A stretch of 64,000 bases of DNA from Girardinichthys multiradiatus (lineage: Eukaryota > Chordata > Actinopteri > Cyprinodontiformes > Goodeidae): assembly GCF_021462225.1 (NCBI RefSeq), contig NC_061804.1, positions 13,398,740 to 13,462,739 on the forward strand. The letters are read 5' to 3'. Every line of letters starts with the position of its first letter. Positions within the stretch are counted from its first letter, which is position 1. Shown one piece after another: positions 24,175 to 39,655 of this stretch. The notes beneath the pieces were generated by a model that saw nothing but the letters and a program-made list of their open reading frames with translations, did not search any database and was not told the DNA's origin. The position numbers were made by a program, and so were the translations under genes.

Positions 24175-25024
24175 ATGCAGGCTTATTGAAGTTTTTCAGA
24201 TTCTGTTACATTACAACCACAAGTTTCAGATGTTTAAAGCAGGGTTAGGTGATGAAACATTATACCAAGCTTTGAACATCTAACTGAACACTGTTAAATG
24301 CATCTAAAAATGAAACGAAGGTGGGCCAACTTACCAAGACTTGGCCATCCACCTAAACCGACACACTGTGGAGGGAGAGCATTATTTAGAGAAATGGCCA
24401 AGACTGTAACTGAAGGATCTACAGAGATCCACATCTGAAGTGGGAGAATTGGCTGACACGACAACAATTAGTGAAGCACTAAATAAATCTGGCATTTACA
24501 GAAGAGTGGCAAGAAAAAAGCCACTAAACCATAAGGTGTTCTCTGTGCAGCTTGCCACAAGCCATGTAGGGGATACAGCAAACTAGGGGAAAGTGGTGTT
24601 CTGGTCAGATGTAACCAAAATCTAACTTGTTGCCCTACATGCTTTATTGTAAAGGAGTTTAGTGCCAGCATCATGCTGTGGGTCTAAGTAAGGAGATTGT
24701 TTTTGCAGAACTGTCAAATATTTTTAGAGCTGCAAAGCTGGTAGAGACATCCTCATTAAGTGCAGCTGTAACTGCAGTGAAAGCTGAAAGCTGGTTTGAC
24801 TAAGCATTGGGGCTGAATACAAATACATGCCCAGCTCTTCTATTCACTTTTCAATTTTATAAATAGCAAAAGTTCACTTTCATCAATATCACAGCTATGC
24901 ACTCCCTTGTGCTGATCTTATCACATAAAATCCCAATAAAATAGATTGAAGTACAGTAGGTGGTCATAGAGTAGCAAAATATGAAAAAGTTCAGGAGGTA
25001 TGAATACATTTGCAAGGCCCTGTA
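24175..25024 (+). mobile_element. Tc1-like relic, full span
   Basis: Left end 'ctgttacattacaaccacaa' and right end 'catttgcaaggccctgta', with 'aaaatcccaataaaatagat' inside it, are the terminal repeats of the common fish Tc1 type. Between them transposase blocks are seen: 'gacttggccatccacctaaa', 'gaagagtggcaagaaaaaag', 'ttctggtcagatgtaaccaa' and 'agcatcatgctgtgggtcta'. Large parts are missing and the frame is broken. It lies just 3' of the 24018 exon's donor. Confidence 0.75.
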
Positions 25025-26924
<1,900 letters not shown>

Positions 26925-27042
26925 TAGCTCTGGAGAGGCTTGGCAACGAACCACTCATGTGATTGAGGTGTATTGGAGAAGGTACGCATCTTAAGTTGCA
27001 TGATTGTAGCTCTGGAGGACTGGACTTGGGCACCCCTGGTCC
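26925..27042. mobile_element. Partial hAT-like miniature element
   Basis: The stretch 'tctggagaggcttggcaacg', then 'tgtgattgaggtgtattgga' and the terminus 'ggactggacttgggcacccctgg', matches the right half of the 23165-23383 family. The left half is missing or unrecognisable. Confidence 0.6.
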
Positions 27043-27233
27043 ACATTAATGTGTAACTGGCTCAAATCTTTTATGTCTGAGTGCTTGGATGTTACATAGA
27101 AATGGATAAGTCTTTCTCTTAAGTTTTGCATTAATGGTGTAATGCTCTCCCCTACTCTTACATATTTTGTAACCTCTAAAAGGTTTCCCAATCTCCACAT
27201 CTCTAAATAAGAAAAGCATGTGTGTGAGAAAGA

Positions 27234-28299
27234 TATGGAGTTAAATTTGTCTCAATATTATTCAATCAAACAAAAAACCAATCTCAATCAAAAAAAAACT
27301 AATCTCAATCAAAAAAATAATATTCAATCAAAAAAAAACTAATCTCAATCAAAAAATATTAAGTTGTGATCAAAACTTTCAGTGTTTTTTCTCACAAAGA
27401 GAGAAAAAAGTTATTTGCAAAACATAAACTTTTATTTGCGCATGTCAAAAATCTTTGGTTACTAATTCTGGTTATAATATAGATGACCCTCTAATATAAT
27501 CTGAAGAGATTGTGTTGTCACCTCTCATGGTTTTGGAGAAATAAATTCCTGAAGGTGGGACAAATGCATATTATGGTTGAGCATTTTGAGGTATTTTGAC
27601 AAGATATTTCTCCAAAACTGTACAGTAAAATATAAAATATTTATTCTTTTACATAAAACATGAATGTGAAAGTTGTAAAAATGTAATTAATATAAATGTT
27701 CTGAAGGTTACTTTTCTGTTTTCCTCTTATTTTCTCAACCGTTGCCAGGATCGGCGTCCTTTCTGCTCCATTACCGTAATGTGCCTTGTATGCGCGACGC
27801 TAATCTTTAAGAAAGAGCTAGTGTCGGCTGACGTCACCGCGTATTTCTGACTTTCGGCTCACTTGACCGCAGTTTTCTTCTGTACAGTTGATGTCTCCTC
27901 ACTGAAGCGACGTTGCAAGCCCTGCAGTTCGAGCAGAAGTTCAGAGATGCGGAGGATCAGAGTCCGCTGCTTTAGTCAGCGCTAACCAATAGGGAAACGT
28001 CTTACAGCGTTCGTCTTTAGGCCCCGCCCAGGATGTTCATGTTTCCAGAACTCAAAATTTGTTGAGTTCAACCAAAAACAGAGAGCGTCAAAACCAAAAA
28101 AAGTGAGACTCGTAACCAAAGATTTTTGACATGCGCAAATAAAAGTTTATGTTTATGCAAATAACTTTTTTCTCTTTGTGAGAAAAAACTCTGAAAGTTT
28201 TGATCACAACTTAATATTTTTTTTTATTGAATATAATTTTTTTGATTGAGATTAGGTTTTTGTTTTATTGAATAATATTGAGACAAATTTAACTCCATA
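27234..28299. mobile_element. 1066-bp element with long terminal inverted repeats, class unknown
   Basis: The left end is TATGGAGTTAAATTTGTCTC and the right end its complement GAGACAAATTTAACTCCATA. Both are flanked by GAAAGA (27228-27233 and 28300-28305), a 6-bp target duplication. The inverted repeats run about 190-230 bases, including tttgatcacaacttaatatt and gacatgcgcaaataaaagtt on the right arm. The left arm also carries a repeated ctcaatcaaaaaaa motif. The middle (27760-28030) is CpG-rich with TGACGTCA at 27829-27836, CCAAT at 27986-27990 and CCCCGCCC at 28022-28029. There is no transposase; it is probably non-autonomous. Confidence 0.85.
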
Positions 28300-28319
28300 G
28301 AAAGAAAGCTAATACACAA

Positions 28320-29135
28320 AACCCCAAAATATGACCAGAGCATCTTCGATAGCGTATTTGCTGTGGCCCCTTCTAGTTGTGGAAAACTCTAACTGGGACT
28401 TTTTATGACTTCCTTCAACAATGACTTTCCTCTGGCCACTCTTCCAGCAATGCTAGATTTGTGAAGTGCACAACTAATAGTTGCCCTTTCATTCGATTCT
28501 CCTACCTGAGCTGTGGATCTCTGCTGCTCATCCATTTTGTAGGTTTGCAAATGAGTCAAGTCAAGTCAAGTTTATTTATATAGCGCTTTTCAGCAACAAG
28601 GCACTCAAAGCGCTGTACATGAGGAAAAACGTGATACATGATATATGATACAAAAAAAACAAACAGAAAAAAAAAAAGTCAAATGACATTAATAATCCTT
28701 GGGAGTTTACTGGTAAGAGCTGGTTCTAATCTAATGTTTCTAATAGAGATAATTAGCTCATTAAGTCCTCTGTGGTAAAGAGCCATACTCTTTCCAGTTT
28801 CAGATGATAGATTGGTCAGTGCATCATCAGATGGCAAAAACTTGAACTATTGTTTAATAACCCAACTCTGCTTTAAATATTTCTGCAACTTTATCCCAGT
28901 GCTGTCTGCTATGTTCTTTTGTCTTCATGATGCTGTTTATTAACCAAGGCCCTGTTTACACGTTTTCTTGTGAAGACGGAAAAATTTAGTTCTCTGAAAA
29001 TGGCACAATTTGAGAACGGGTTTGTTGGTGTATTACATAAAATAACAATAAAATACATGTAAGTTTGCGCTTGTAACAAGACAAAATGTGGAGAAGTTCA
29101 AGGAGTTTAAACGCTTCAGCAAAATTCTGTACTTA
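28320..29135 (-). mobile_element. Tc1-like relic, split by a LINE 3' end
   Basis: On the minus strand the usual fish Tc1 order is visible. 'gaccagagcatcttcgatag' and 'gactttttatgacttccttc' precede 'agctgtggatctctgctgct'. After an insert, 'actctttccagtttcagatg', 'actctgctttaaatatttct' and 'gtcttcatgatgctgtttat' follow, then the terminal repeat 'aataaaatacatgtaagttt' to 'aatgtggagaagttcaagga'. Dead, with many substitutions. Confidence 0.75.
28554..28765 (-). mobile_element. LINE/SINE 3' end with (GACTT)n tail
   Basis: Starts with gtcaagtcaagtcaagtt and tatttatatagcgcttttca, then 'caaggcactcaaagcgctgt'. This is the minus-strand 3' terminus of an L2/CR1-type retroelement with a (GACTT)n tail. 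It differs from the (TGAAT)n family at 4870 and 10485. It lies inside the Tc1 relic at 28320-29135. The right border is approximate. Confidence 0.65.
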
Positions 29136-31974
29136 TAGGACGCTGCTACAAGAGTTACACCCTAGTGAACCTTGGTCCTCTGTGATGAGCTAGCCTAACT
29201 AAGAATTCAGAAATGATAGAAACACAAAACATTCACATCATTATATATGTCTTGTCTAGGCCATATGCAAGGTAAAATAAATCAAACCTACCTGAAGCTT
29301 TGGAAACAATATGCTGCCCAAGTGGGTGCTGGCTGCCTTGCCATTTATCTTACTTGTAACGGCTGTTTAGAGACCGAATCCCTCAGGGTCCCTCCGAGGG
29401 TCAGCATCATTTATACTGAGGAGCACAAAGAGAGGAAATTGGCCTAACTCAAGGCAAAGGAGGTGGGAGAGAAGAAAGGATATGAGCCAAAAGCTTGAGA
29501 CAAAGAGAAAGAGAGACACCATACTGTGCATGTAGGAGTGCAAAGATGTCATTATAAGCCTGTTAAATGACCTTGTTATCCAAGTAGGAAAATAGGACTT
29601 AATGCAAGGAGGGATTATGAAACAAGCGGCCTGAGGGCAGACATGTAGAAGATCCTCCACTCGTCCTTTCAGAAGGTTAGCAGTCCCAGAGACGGATTCA
29701 ATAAACACAACCCATGCAGGTGCAATGTGAGACGAGTTTCAGTTTGTAATTTAGAAAAAAATATATATTTTTGGAACCTGTTCACAGTTGTCTTTGTTTT
29801 AAGTATAGATTTTCACCTACTTCTTTCAAGTATGATAACACCAAACTGAAAATCAGAAATTTAACCAATGTAACATTTTTAATTGATTCAAGAGGAACTT
29901 TTTTTTAAAATAGAAATAGTTGCATAGTCAAAAAAAGGCTGTGCTGTGGCACATATGTTGATAAAGATGTTTTCTCTTTGCGACAACCTTTATCATACTG
30001 TGATCCACCAGCTGCCCACTTTACTGTTTTACTCCATCAAACACTGGAAAACCACTTTCCCATCCTTCATTGCCCTTTTTCTGTGTTCCTGCCCTGCCTC
30101 ACTGGCCTCTGGCTGCAGAGGGTTAATGCATCCTCCATTCTTTTTTTCTGTCTTCTCCCTCACTATTATCTCAAGGAACAATGGTCTTTAGACTCAGAGA
30201 GGAGACAGCGAAACACAAAATGCATGACCAGAGCATTTTCAAAGTTTGAAATCTAGCCACTTAAAGCAAAATAGATTTGTAAGATTTAGAGATCCCTGAT
30301 CAGAATTTTGTGGCCCATTTTTGGTACAGCTTTAACCTGCTAATACAGGTCTTAGCAGGTTATAATTTCTCTTTAATAAGATATAAGAACCACATTGAAA
30401 AAACTTCCATAAGTGATTAATTATTATTGATGAATTATTATCATTAATTAGAAGCCGAGGTGACGGCACGATGCTCTGTAAAAGGAGCGGTTGCTGTAAA
30501 ACAGGACTTTCTTTCCCCAACAGAAGCATTATTGTCACAGACAAAAGAACTGGTTACTTTAAAATGTGTCAAGCTGCTTATACCACTAGTTGGCACACTA
30601 CCGAAATGGCAGTCTTCTTGTTTTTCCAGAGGATGTTGTTCCTTACCTCAACACAGATTTCCAAAAGGCTGCTAAACATTTGTAAAACCAGCATGTTCCG
30701 TGGCAAGACAGAGCTTTAAAAGGTTATGATAGAAGCTTGGTGTTAATAATTTTAGCCTTCCTGTTGTCTACTGAATGGCTTGCTTTCTCTTTCAGTCATA
30801 TTTGTGGTGCATCTCTTGTAAGATTTAATTATTTATTTTTAAACAGCAAGTGCCAAATTGTAACAAGCTACAACAGAAGAAAAGGTAAAACTATATCCAT
30901 AATATTTCTACTGAAACATAATAGGAAATTTGAACTTGAGATCTTGTATCAAAATTCAGAGTAAAATAGATTCCTCCTAAATGGATTTGTTTTTTCTTGA
31001 GATAAACTTAGGAAACATCCAGCCATTTATAACCATAATTAATTGTGGTGATATCACTTTCTAAAAGCTTTTACTAAAGTTTATTCCAACTACTTCTAAT
31101 CTGAAGACAATTCAACATGAAGTTTAAATCTCTACTTTGAGTTATGTGCTAGGAGGGCAGTTCTCAATCCTCATAAAAATGGCAAATACCTGACTATGTA
31201 GTCGCTTTAACTGATGTTTCCTGTTCAAGGATGTAGAAGGTCAATAAGATGAACTCAACAGTGAGTTTATTTTTCCCTTTTAACATCGGTAAATGTTCTT
31301 TAAAGCCTTCTAAATATATGGTGCTTACCCGAAAGGAATGTAATGATTCTCTGAGCCAGATATTTGCATTTTTATTTCTGTTTTTGCAATGAATATTCTC
31401 AGGTGACCTCCAGGAGCTCATCTGACTTAAAACCTGCATCCATTAGTATCTCTCTGCTTGGAATTTCTGTTGCGTGTCTGCAGCTAATGCTCTTTACAAC
31501 TTAATCTGTTCAACTCAGTTTACCCTCAGGATCCTAAATGTGAGGGTTTTTCTTTTTCATTCATTCTAATTAAGCTTAAAATCTGGTGTTTCACTTGAAT
31601 AAGTCAAATCATATAGCTGTTAGTTTCAAACCTGCTTTCTGATTTAAATTTCTGTAGAAGAGCATTTAGAGCTGCAACGAAAGAACCTGATATTTTTCAT
31701 AGAAATATTTCAGGTGAGATGTCCTTCCATATGGATGAGTGTTGTGTAAGTTCATACTTTACGACAACAGTTTCAAAGTTCAGCTCAAGCAACTTAAAAC
31801 GAAATTATTTAATGTGCACAGGTGACCACAAAATTCAAAGCAAGATTTATTCTAATTTAAACAAGCTCATTTACAATGTTTTCAGTGAAGGTTTTCTAAA
31901 TCAACTGTTGGAGGATGACCTCATTAGCATCAATTCAAACAGTCAACTGAAATATACTAGAAGAGTACAGAATT
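29136..31974 (+). other. Intron, nothing recognised
   Basis: About 2.8 kb without recognisable exon, RNA gene or repeat. Open frames here (for example 29367-29708 minus, 30460-30719 plus) show no family resemblance. Confidence 0.4.
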
Positions 31975-33445
31975 AGAATTAGAACATCTATAGCTCTGCA
32001 CACCTCACTTGCCTCAGTTAAGGTCAGAGTTCATGATTCAACGATATGAAAGGGAGAGTTGGGGAAAATGGCCCCCATGGGAGAGTTCCAAAAATCCCCA
32101 AGTTTAAAAATCCCCAAGACTTTTGGGAAAATATTCTTTGGACTGACAAGACAAAAGTGGAAATTTGTTTTGGAAACGGACCTAAAACTACAATGGCATT
32201 TAAGAAACCGACCATCATTCTAACAGTCAGTCATGGTGGGGGTGCATGGGTTTGGGGCTGCTTTGCTTCCTCAAGACCTGGCCGACTGTCGTGGGTTCCT
32301 TCTAGTTGCCCATGTGGTGGGCCTGGACATCATCAACTTGACTCCAAAAAGTGGAAAAAGTCACGGAGGGCATGTCAGCATCTGAAGGTTGAGGTTTTTA
32401 TTTACACACCTCCCAAAACCTGAAGTGCAGAGTAGCAGAAAAGATGAGAGGAAAAACTTGATATATACATGATATTTACAACTCCTTATCTTTCTCTTAG
32501 TGCTGCCCATCAACATTACCTCCTCTGTAACCAGGCCAGACTGACACCAGCAGAGCCAGAAACTCTTCTTATAAACCCTAAGCCCCACCCCACAATCAGA
32601 TCAGCCAACAATTAATCATTTATTTTACTACGCAGAAAAACCAAAACATTAATGACCCCAAAAACAATCAATATTAACTTCTTGCTTTCATTCTGAAGCT
32701 CTTGGTTTTCTTTAGTTAAAAATAATCTACCATTAAATTTTCTGGCGGAAGAGTACCTACTTCCTTTATAAACAGGACGGAGCGTTACGCCCACTTTTAC
32801 TCAAGCTGCCACAGGCACCCGGACAACGCTACATGAGTGAGTACAAACTTATATCATTATGTTTAAATGTGAATGTATGAGTACCGATTTCTACGTGCGC
32901 CTCCAAGTGTGCACCCTTGGTCGCCACGGACTACAAGAAGGAAAGATGAATGTGTAAAGCGATCTGGCGGTAGCTGTCATATACTGCGAGGGACATGTAA
33001 TTGAATGGGTGTGTAGGCGCATGCATTGCGATGTGTGGGTGTGAACAGGTGTGTGCGTTCTATCAACGGAAGGGACAGAACTGCTTCGTCACACCGACTT
33101 ACCATAATTGATAGAATCATGGATTTTGCTCTCAAACCAAAATCCTGCAGGAGAATGTCCAGCTGTCTGTACAGAACCTTTAGCCCAATCACACAAAGCC
33201 ACAGTAGCAAGGCCCTGCTCTAAATGACTCAAAAAAATATGTTATAGAATGGCCTAGCTAAACTCTGGACCTAAATCAAAATCAGATTCTGTAGTAAGAG
33301 CTGTTTATACTCGAAAACCCCACAACATGGTTAGGTAAAAGAGTGGGCCAAAATGGCCCTAGTCTTTGATGATCTGAAACATTTCAGTGCGGCAAAAATA
33401 GAAGAAATATTTTAAGGGGCAAACGGTTTTTCACAGCACAGTATC
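31975..33445 (+). mobile_element. Tc1-like transposon relic, split by a solo LTR
   Basis: Left part (31975-32286): 'gtcagagttcatgattcaac', 'gggagagttccaaaaatccc', 'cccaagacttttgggaaaat' and 'actgacaagacaaaagtgga' are blocks of a common fish Tc1. Right part (33094-33445): 'tgcaggagaatgtccagctg', 'tggcctagctaaactctgga' and 'gagtgggccaaaatggccct', ending near 'cggtttttcacagcacagta'. Together they form one interrupted element. The frame is broken throughout. Confidence 0.8.
32287..33093 (-). mobile_element. Solo LTR (807 bp) of an LTR retroelement
   Basis: The insert begins TGTCGTGGG and ends TTCGTCACA, with CCGAC on both sides (32282-32286 and 33094-33098): a TG...CA element with a 5-bp target duplication. 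Read on the minus strand it has a TATA-like ttataagaag near 32570 and an AATAAAAACC near 32400, followed by a short U5-like stretch. That order (TATA, poly(A) signal, end) sets the strand. There are no internal gag/pol sequences, so it is a solo LTR left by recombination. Which retroelement family is unknown. Confidence 0.8.
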
Positions 33446-35274
33446 TGTGTTCTGCAAGCAGAGATTTAGACTCACTCCACGCCTGACACATGCTCCCACA
33501 AGGTGCATGCAGAACCAAGAATGCGGGCAAAGCTGTACACAAGCTTTCATTTTTGATGGCTGAAACTCTTCACTGCTTAAACAGGACAATGCCGCACAAA
33601 TACTACCTACATTAATAAACAGAACAATGGATTCTTATGTTTTTTATAATCTGTAGGACTTATTGAGGGAAAGAAAGATCTAGAAACCGGATGAAACATG
33701 GTTTAAGTTTTGACTACGAAAGGGGTTCGTTTTTAATCAAAGTTTAATATTTGTTTCAAACTACAATCCCACCAATGTCAAATGATGTGATGAAAATATA
33801 AGTAGTGAAAACAGAAATGAGCAATTCTTTGTTTTTTCATCAGTGGCAAATGGGTGAGAAAAAAACAACTTTAGGTTTACATATAAACAGACTAATAAAA
33901 ACTGGTGTTGTAAGCTCTTATTCTATTGATTTCAACATACTGGCCCTTAAGTGGTCCACTGCCTCTCAGGCAGTATTGAGGGCCTGGCCTCATCTTTACT
34001 TTTTTTCCTATCACGCAAAAAACACACAGAGCGTCCACCTTCTTCTGAAACCATTCATAGGCACATGCTGAGTTGACACTTGGCTGACCAGAACAGAGCA
34101 GAGGGCTGCACCTCCCATTACTGAACAGAGCACATGGTCTCGCTCCACTGGTGAGGGTGTCAGCAGCTCCCCATTCGACTGGCCAGAAGCAGGGTAATGG
34201 ATTGTGTTATTCCTTGTTGTTGACACTGCAGCTGATCTGAGGTTGAGTTTATTCCCCCACCTTGCCTGTCTCACGCTCCTTTCCCTCCATGTTCTTTACT
34301 TTCCTGGCTCCATCCTGCATGTCCTGTAGATTGTCTGGTCTTTCTATACTTGCTGCTGTTGTTTCAGACAGCATCATTAAAACCTTTCCAACAGCAACAC
34401 CTTAGAAGTACAGGATATATACTTTACACTTTTATTTCTGCTCCCTCTCTGCTTTTGATTTTGTTGTTTTCCTCATACAGTAACAACTCTGCTGACTTTG
34501 TTAATCAGACATTGTTCTGTATTTTCGTAAGCACACTAGTCTGTTGTACATCCACAGTTCATGCAAGGTTTGTCCTGGTTGACTGAGAGCTACTCTGAAC
34601 TTGGAGTTCTCCATTAGTAGGATGCATAAACATACCGAAAGGATTTATCGGCTATTAGTTTGCACTAAATCCAACATTAAAAGGTGTCAAAGTGCTGTAA
34701 CAGTCCTGGTTAATTACTTGGCAAGTCACAACCCCATGGTGCAGAATAATTAATTAAAAAGATCAACAGTTTCAGAGCAGTTTATTTCCCAAAAGAAACA
34801 AAATGTAATCTGAGCAAAATTTAAGGCATTTTAGAAATGGTCATTTTTTTGTTGGTGCAGCTAAAATCCTGAACAAAAGCTGATAAAAAGTATTAGATTC
34901 CCAGACTTTTTCTGCTAGTTGGGCAATGTTGATATGAAAAAATTCAAAGCATTTTATAACTTGAATGTGTTCAAAATTCAAAAGCAATAAACACATTTTC
35001 AAGCAATTGTGCATCTTCAACCTCCTGTTAAGAGAACTGTAAAAAATGTCATATTTAATAAAATACAAATCTTTAGTTCAGGTAACTTTACTATTCAAAT
35101 TAGTTTCTGTTTTGGGTAAGTGGTTATTCCTTCTTAGTATCTATCTATTGCTCAGCTGCTCATGGAAAGAGACCTCAGGGAAAACCTTAAATTGTCCATG
35201 CTCATGGTCCACCATGTACCAAGCCTTCATATTATGTTACCTTCATTTTTTATATTATTAAAACATGTTCTGCA
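33446..35274 (+). other. Intron, nothing recognised
   Basis: About 1.8 kb of AT-rich sequence with no recognised gene or repeat. Confidence 0.4.
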
Positions 35275-35590
35275 ATGCCAAAAGTATTTGTCTATCTACT
35301 TTTACATGTAAATGAACTTGAGTTTGATGACATCCTATTCTTTATCTATAGGATCCAGTTTGTTCATAGACCCACCATTGCCAGCTATAGCAACATTAAC
35401 TATTCTGTAAAAATGATCCACAAGGTTCAGGAGTGGGTTTCTAGTTAGATGAGAAAACCAGAATAAAAGGTGTTCAAAAAAGTTGAGGTCAGGACTCTGT
35501 GCAGGCTAATGAAGTTTCTCCACACCAAACTTTATGTACCTTCAGCCATGGAAGTGATTGGAACACCAGAATTCATTGATTTAGTGTTAT
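35275..35590 (-). mobile_element. Internally deleted Tc1-like element (miniature)
   Basis: Left end 'aatgccaaaagtatttgtct', internal 'cccaccattgccagctatag', 'gaggtcaggactctgtgcag' and 'tttctccacaccaaacttta', then a direct jump to 'agccatggaagtgattggaa' at the other end. In full-length relatives about 900 bases lie between those last two blocks. No transposase frame remains. Confidence 0.65.
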
Positions 35591-35689
35591 GACCCAATAC
35601 CCAATGTAGTGTAGTTTAGGTGAGTATCCCTGATACCACACAATTCATTTTTTATTCAGAAACAATTTTAAGGTCAACTTTTTAATTAC

Positions 35690-36210
35690 CTTGGAGGTAA
35701 GGTACCTTACTAAAAAAACAGCAGAGATTCACATCTCAGCTGGGAGAATCTGTAAAACAGAACAATTAAGTTGTTAACTCCACAAATCTGGTGTTTATAG
35801 AAGGCCAGATGTCTGGAGATTGATGGGAAGACATACGGAGCTAAACACAGTGCAATCCTGGGAAAAAACCTGTTAGAGTTAGCAAAAGACTTGAGACTAC
35901 AGAGGTTCCCCTCCAGCAAAACAAAAGCCAGATCTACAATGCAATGATTTATATCGAAGCATTTTCATGTGTTAGAATGGCCCGGTCAATTTCCAGACCT
36001 AAATCTAATTGCATTGTGTGGCAAGACTTAAAAATTCATGCTGCACTCCACACTTATCTGATTTTTATTTTAAAAAAAACATTTTAAATCACAATTACAA
36101 CTTTTTGTTGGTCTATGACCTAACATACCAATACAGTGTGGTTGTAATGTGCCAGAATGTGAACAAGTTTAAGTAGTGTTAATACGTTTGCAAGACAGGG
36201 TATGTTTAGA
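35690..36210 (+). mobile_element. Tc1-like relic, 3' half
   Basis: Blocks in order: 'gagctaaacacagtgcaatc', 'aacctgttagagttagcaaa', 'ttcatgtgttagaatggccc', 'ttccagacctaaatctaatt' (the DLNPIE zone), then the terminal repeat ending 'aatacgtttgcaagacaggg'. It ends about 95 bases before the 36304 exon. Confidence 0.7.
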
Positions 36211-36303
36211 AGCAGACTTTTACGTAGGTCCTATTTAAGTTTAATTTGTACATTTGTTAGTTTTTTACAGTACCTTCTGTTACACTCTCATTTTGTTCTC
36301 TAG

Positions 36304-37734
<1,431 letters not shown>

Positions 37735-37955
37735 AGGGTATTAGCGAGGAGAGTCCAGCTGATAGTCAAACCTCAACTTCATTAGAAGCAGTGTGGTTTT
37801 CGTCCTGATTGTGGAACACGGGACCAGCTCTACACCCTCTAAAGGGTGCTCGAGGGTTTGTGGGAGTTTGACCAACCGGTCCACATGTGTTTTCTGGACC
37901 TGGAAAAGACATTCAACTGTGTACACAGAAGGCATACTCGGTCGACTACTGCAGA
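37735..37955 (+). pseudogene. Rex3 (RTE) LINE fragment, reverse transcriptase motif A
   Basis: On the + strand the frames read ...LYTL then VLEGLWEFDQPVHMCFLDLE and KTFNCV. This is the region around motif A (xVDLEKAFD) of Rex3, also present in the 48315-50860 copy on the minus strand. The catalytic Asp of motif A is altered (TFN for AFD). It adjoins the left end of a Tc1 element. Confidence 0.75.
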
Positions 37956-38449
37956 TTTTGCAGGTTTTTCCAGTTTCAAAGCATGTAGAAGTCTGTAATT
38001 TTTATCATAGGTACTCTTCAACTGTGAGTGATGGAATCTAAAACATAAAACGAGGAAGTCACATTGTGTGATTCTAAGTCATTAATTAGCATTTTATTGC
38101 ATGACAAGTATTTGATACATAAGAAAAACAAAACTTAATATTTGGTACAGAAACCTTTGTTTGCAATTACATATATCAGACGTTTCCTGTAGTTTTTGAC
38201 GAGGTTTGCAGACACTGCAGTAAGTATTTTGGACCCCTCCTCCATACAGATCTTCTCCAGATACTTCAGGTTTCGGGGCTGTTGCTGGGCAATACAGACT
38301 TTTAGTTCCCACCAAAGATTTTAGATTGGGTTCATGTCTGAAAACTGGCTAGGCCACTCCAGGACCTTTTGAGATGCTTCTTACGGTGCTACTACTTAGT
38401 TGCCCTGGCTGTGTGATTTGCAAAAAAAACATCCCCAAAGAATGATGTT

Positions 38450-39655
38450 TGGGGGTGAAAAGAATGGAAAAACTTGTGAGAGCAGAAGTTCTTAGGTGTA
38501 TCTTACCTTCCAATACAGGCTGGGGAGTTGAGGATGCTACTGTCCCCTTACTGAATCTTGTTTTGAGTCACCTGTTTGGGAACAAAGCTCATGCCAGGCT
38601 TTTATTTGTGGATTTTACTTCAGCTTTTAACACCATTCAGCCTCATGTCTTAGTTACAATCTTGCAGGGTGGATCCTCCGTTTTGTTAACCAACAGAACA
38701 CAGAGAATAAGGGTTAATGGAGTGTTGTCTGACCCAGTTTGCAGTTCCACTGGGTCACCACAAGGATGTATCCTGTCACCGTTACTTTTTATCCTGCACA
38801 CCAGCATGATGCAAAGCCAAAATGAGAACAGGTTTATTCTGAAGTATGTTGATGATTCTGTAATTGTGAGCTTGCTTCAGGAAGGGGAAACCAGCCATGG
38901 ACCAATTGTGCAGGAATTTGTGAAGTAGTGTGAGGAGTCTTTTCTGTTGATGAATGTAAAGAAAACCAAAGACATAGTAACCGATTTTAGGAAAAGCTTT
39001 CACTGTTCTGACCCAGTCTCCATTCAGGGGGAGACTGTGGAACAGGTGTCCCAGTATAAATACCTGGGCACAATTATTGACTCCGAGCTGAATTTTGACG
39101 CTAACTGTGTGGCAGTGTGTAAAAGGACACCAGCGCCTGCACTGTCTCAGGAAATCGGCTGCATTCAATATTGACAAGAGTCTTACGGCCATGTTTTATT
39201 GTTCTTTTATGGAATCTATTAGGTCTTTCTGTTTATTGTCTTGGTTTGGAAATGCTTCTGCTAAAAATAAGAATGGTGTCAATCAGATTGTGAAATGGGC
39301 TGCCAAGCTTATTGGGCAGCCACAGGTGAGCCTTGATTCACTCTACACCAATCAGCTGCAGAGACTGAGCTCCAGCATCATGCAGGATCCTCTGAACCCC
39401 TTAACCACCTCTTTCAATACCTGCCATCACGACAGAGGTTGGTGGTTCCAAAATGTAGAACCAAGAGATACAGAGTCAGTTTTATCCCAACATCAATTGT
39501 CTTTTTTAATATGTCAGACCATCACAAGGGACTGTTTTTAGTTTTTTAGTATTTTGTACCTTGTGCCTTGGTATGTGCTGATGAATGTTTGTTGATGCCT
39601 CTCTTGTACTGCCACCTAATTTACCTATGGGTACTAATAAAGACACCTTAAACCT
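38450..39655 (+). mobile_element. 5'-truncated Rex1/CR1-like LINE inside a Tc1
   Basis: The + strand encodes the second half of a reverse transcriptase, then a C-terminal domain and a short 3' end 'actaataaagacaccttaaa'. There is no endonuclease, so it is 5'-truncated. The protein style (LLFVDFTSAFNTIQPHVL, QYKYLGTIIDSELNFD, FNIDKSL, WFGN) matches my memory of teleost Rex1/Babar. It is flanked on both sides by one Tc1 element. Confidence 0.8.
38452..39541 (+). pseudogene. Rex1-like reverse transcriptase, frame-broken
   Basis: Frame 1 (38449-38928) holds motif A FVDFTSAFNTIQPH, motif B STGSPQGCILSPLLF and motif C KYVDDSVIV, the catalytic YVDD. A TAG after QEFVK ends it, and the next frame (38947-39174) continues MMNVKKTKDIVTDFRK to YKYLGTIIDSELNFD. 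A one-base change then moves to the third frame (39095-39541) with LHCLRKSAAFNIDKSL. Catalytic aspartates survive, but the stop and frameshift make the copy inactive. Confidence 0.85.

Noticed and set aside
32046..32423. 125-codon + strand frame as a gene
   Set aside because: Its first part is the decayed Tc1 transposase and the rest runs into the solo LTR.
37793..38041. Open frame overlapping the Rex3 fragment and Tc1 end
   Set aside because: Its N-terminal part is simply the Rex3 RT fragment in another frame, running into Tc1 terminal repeat.
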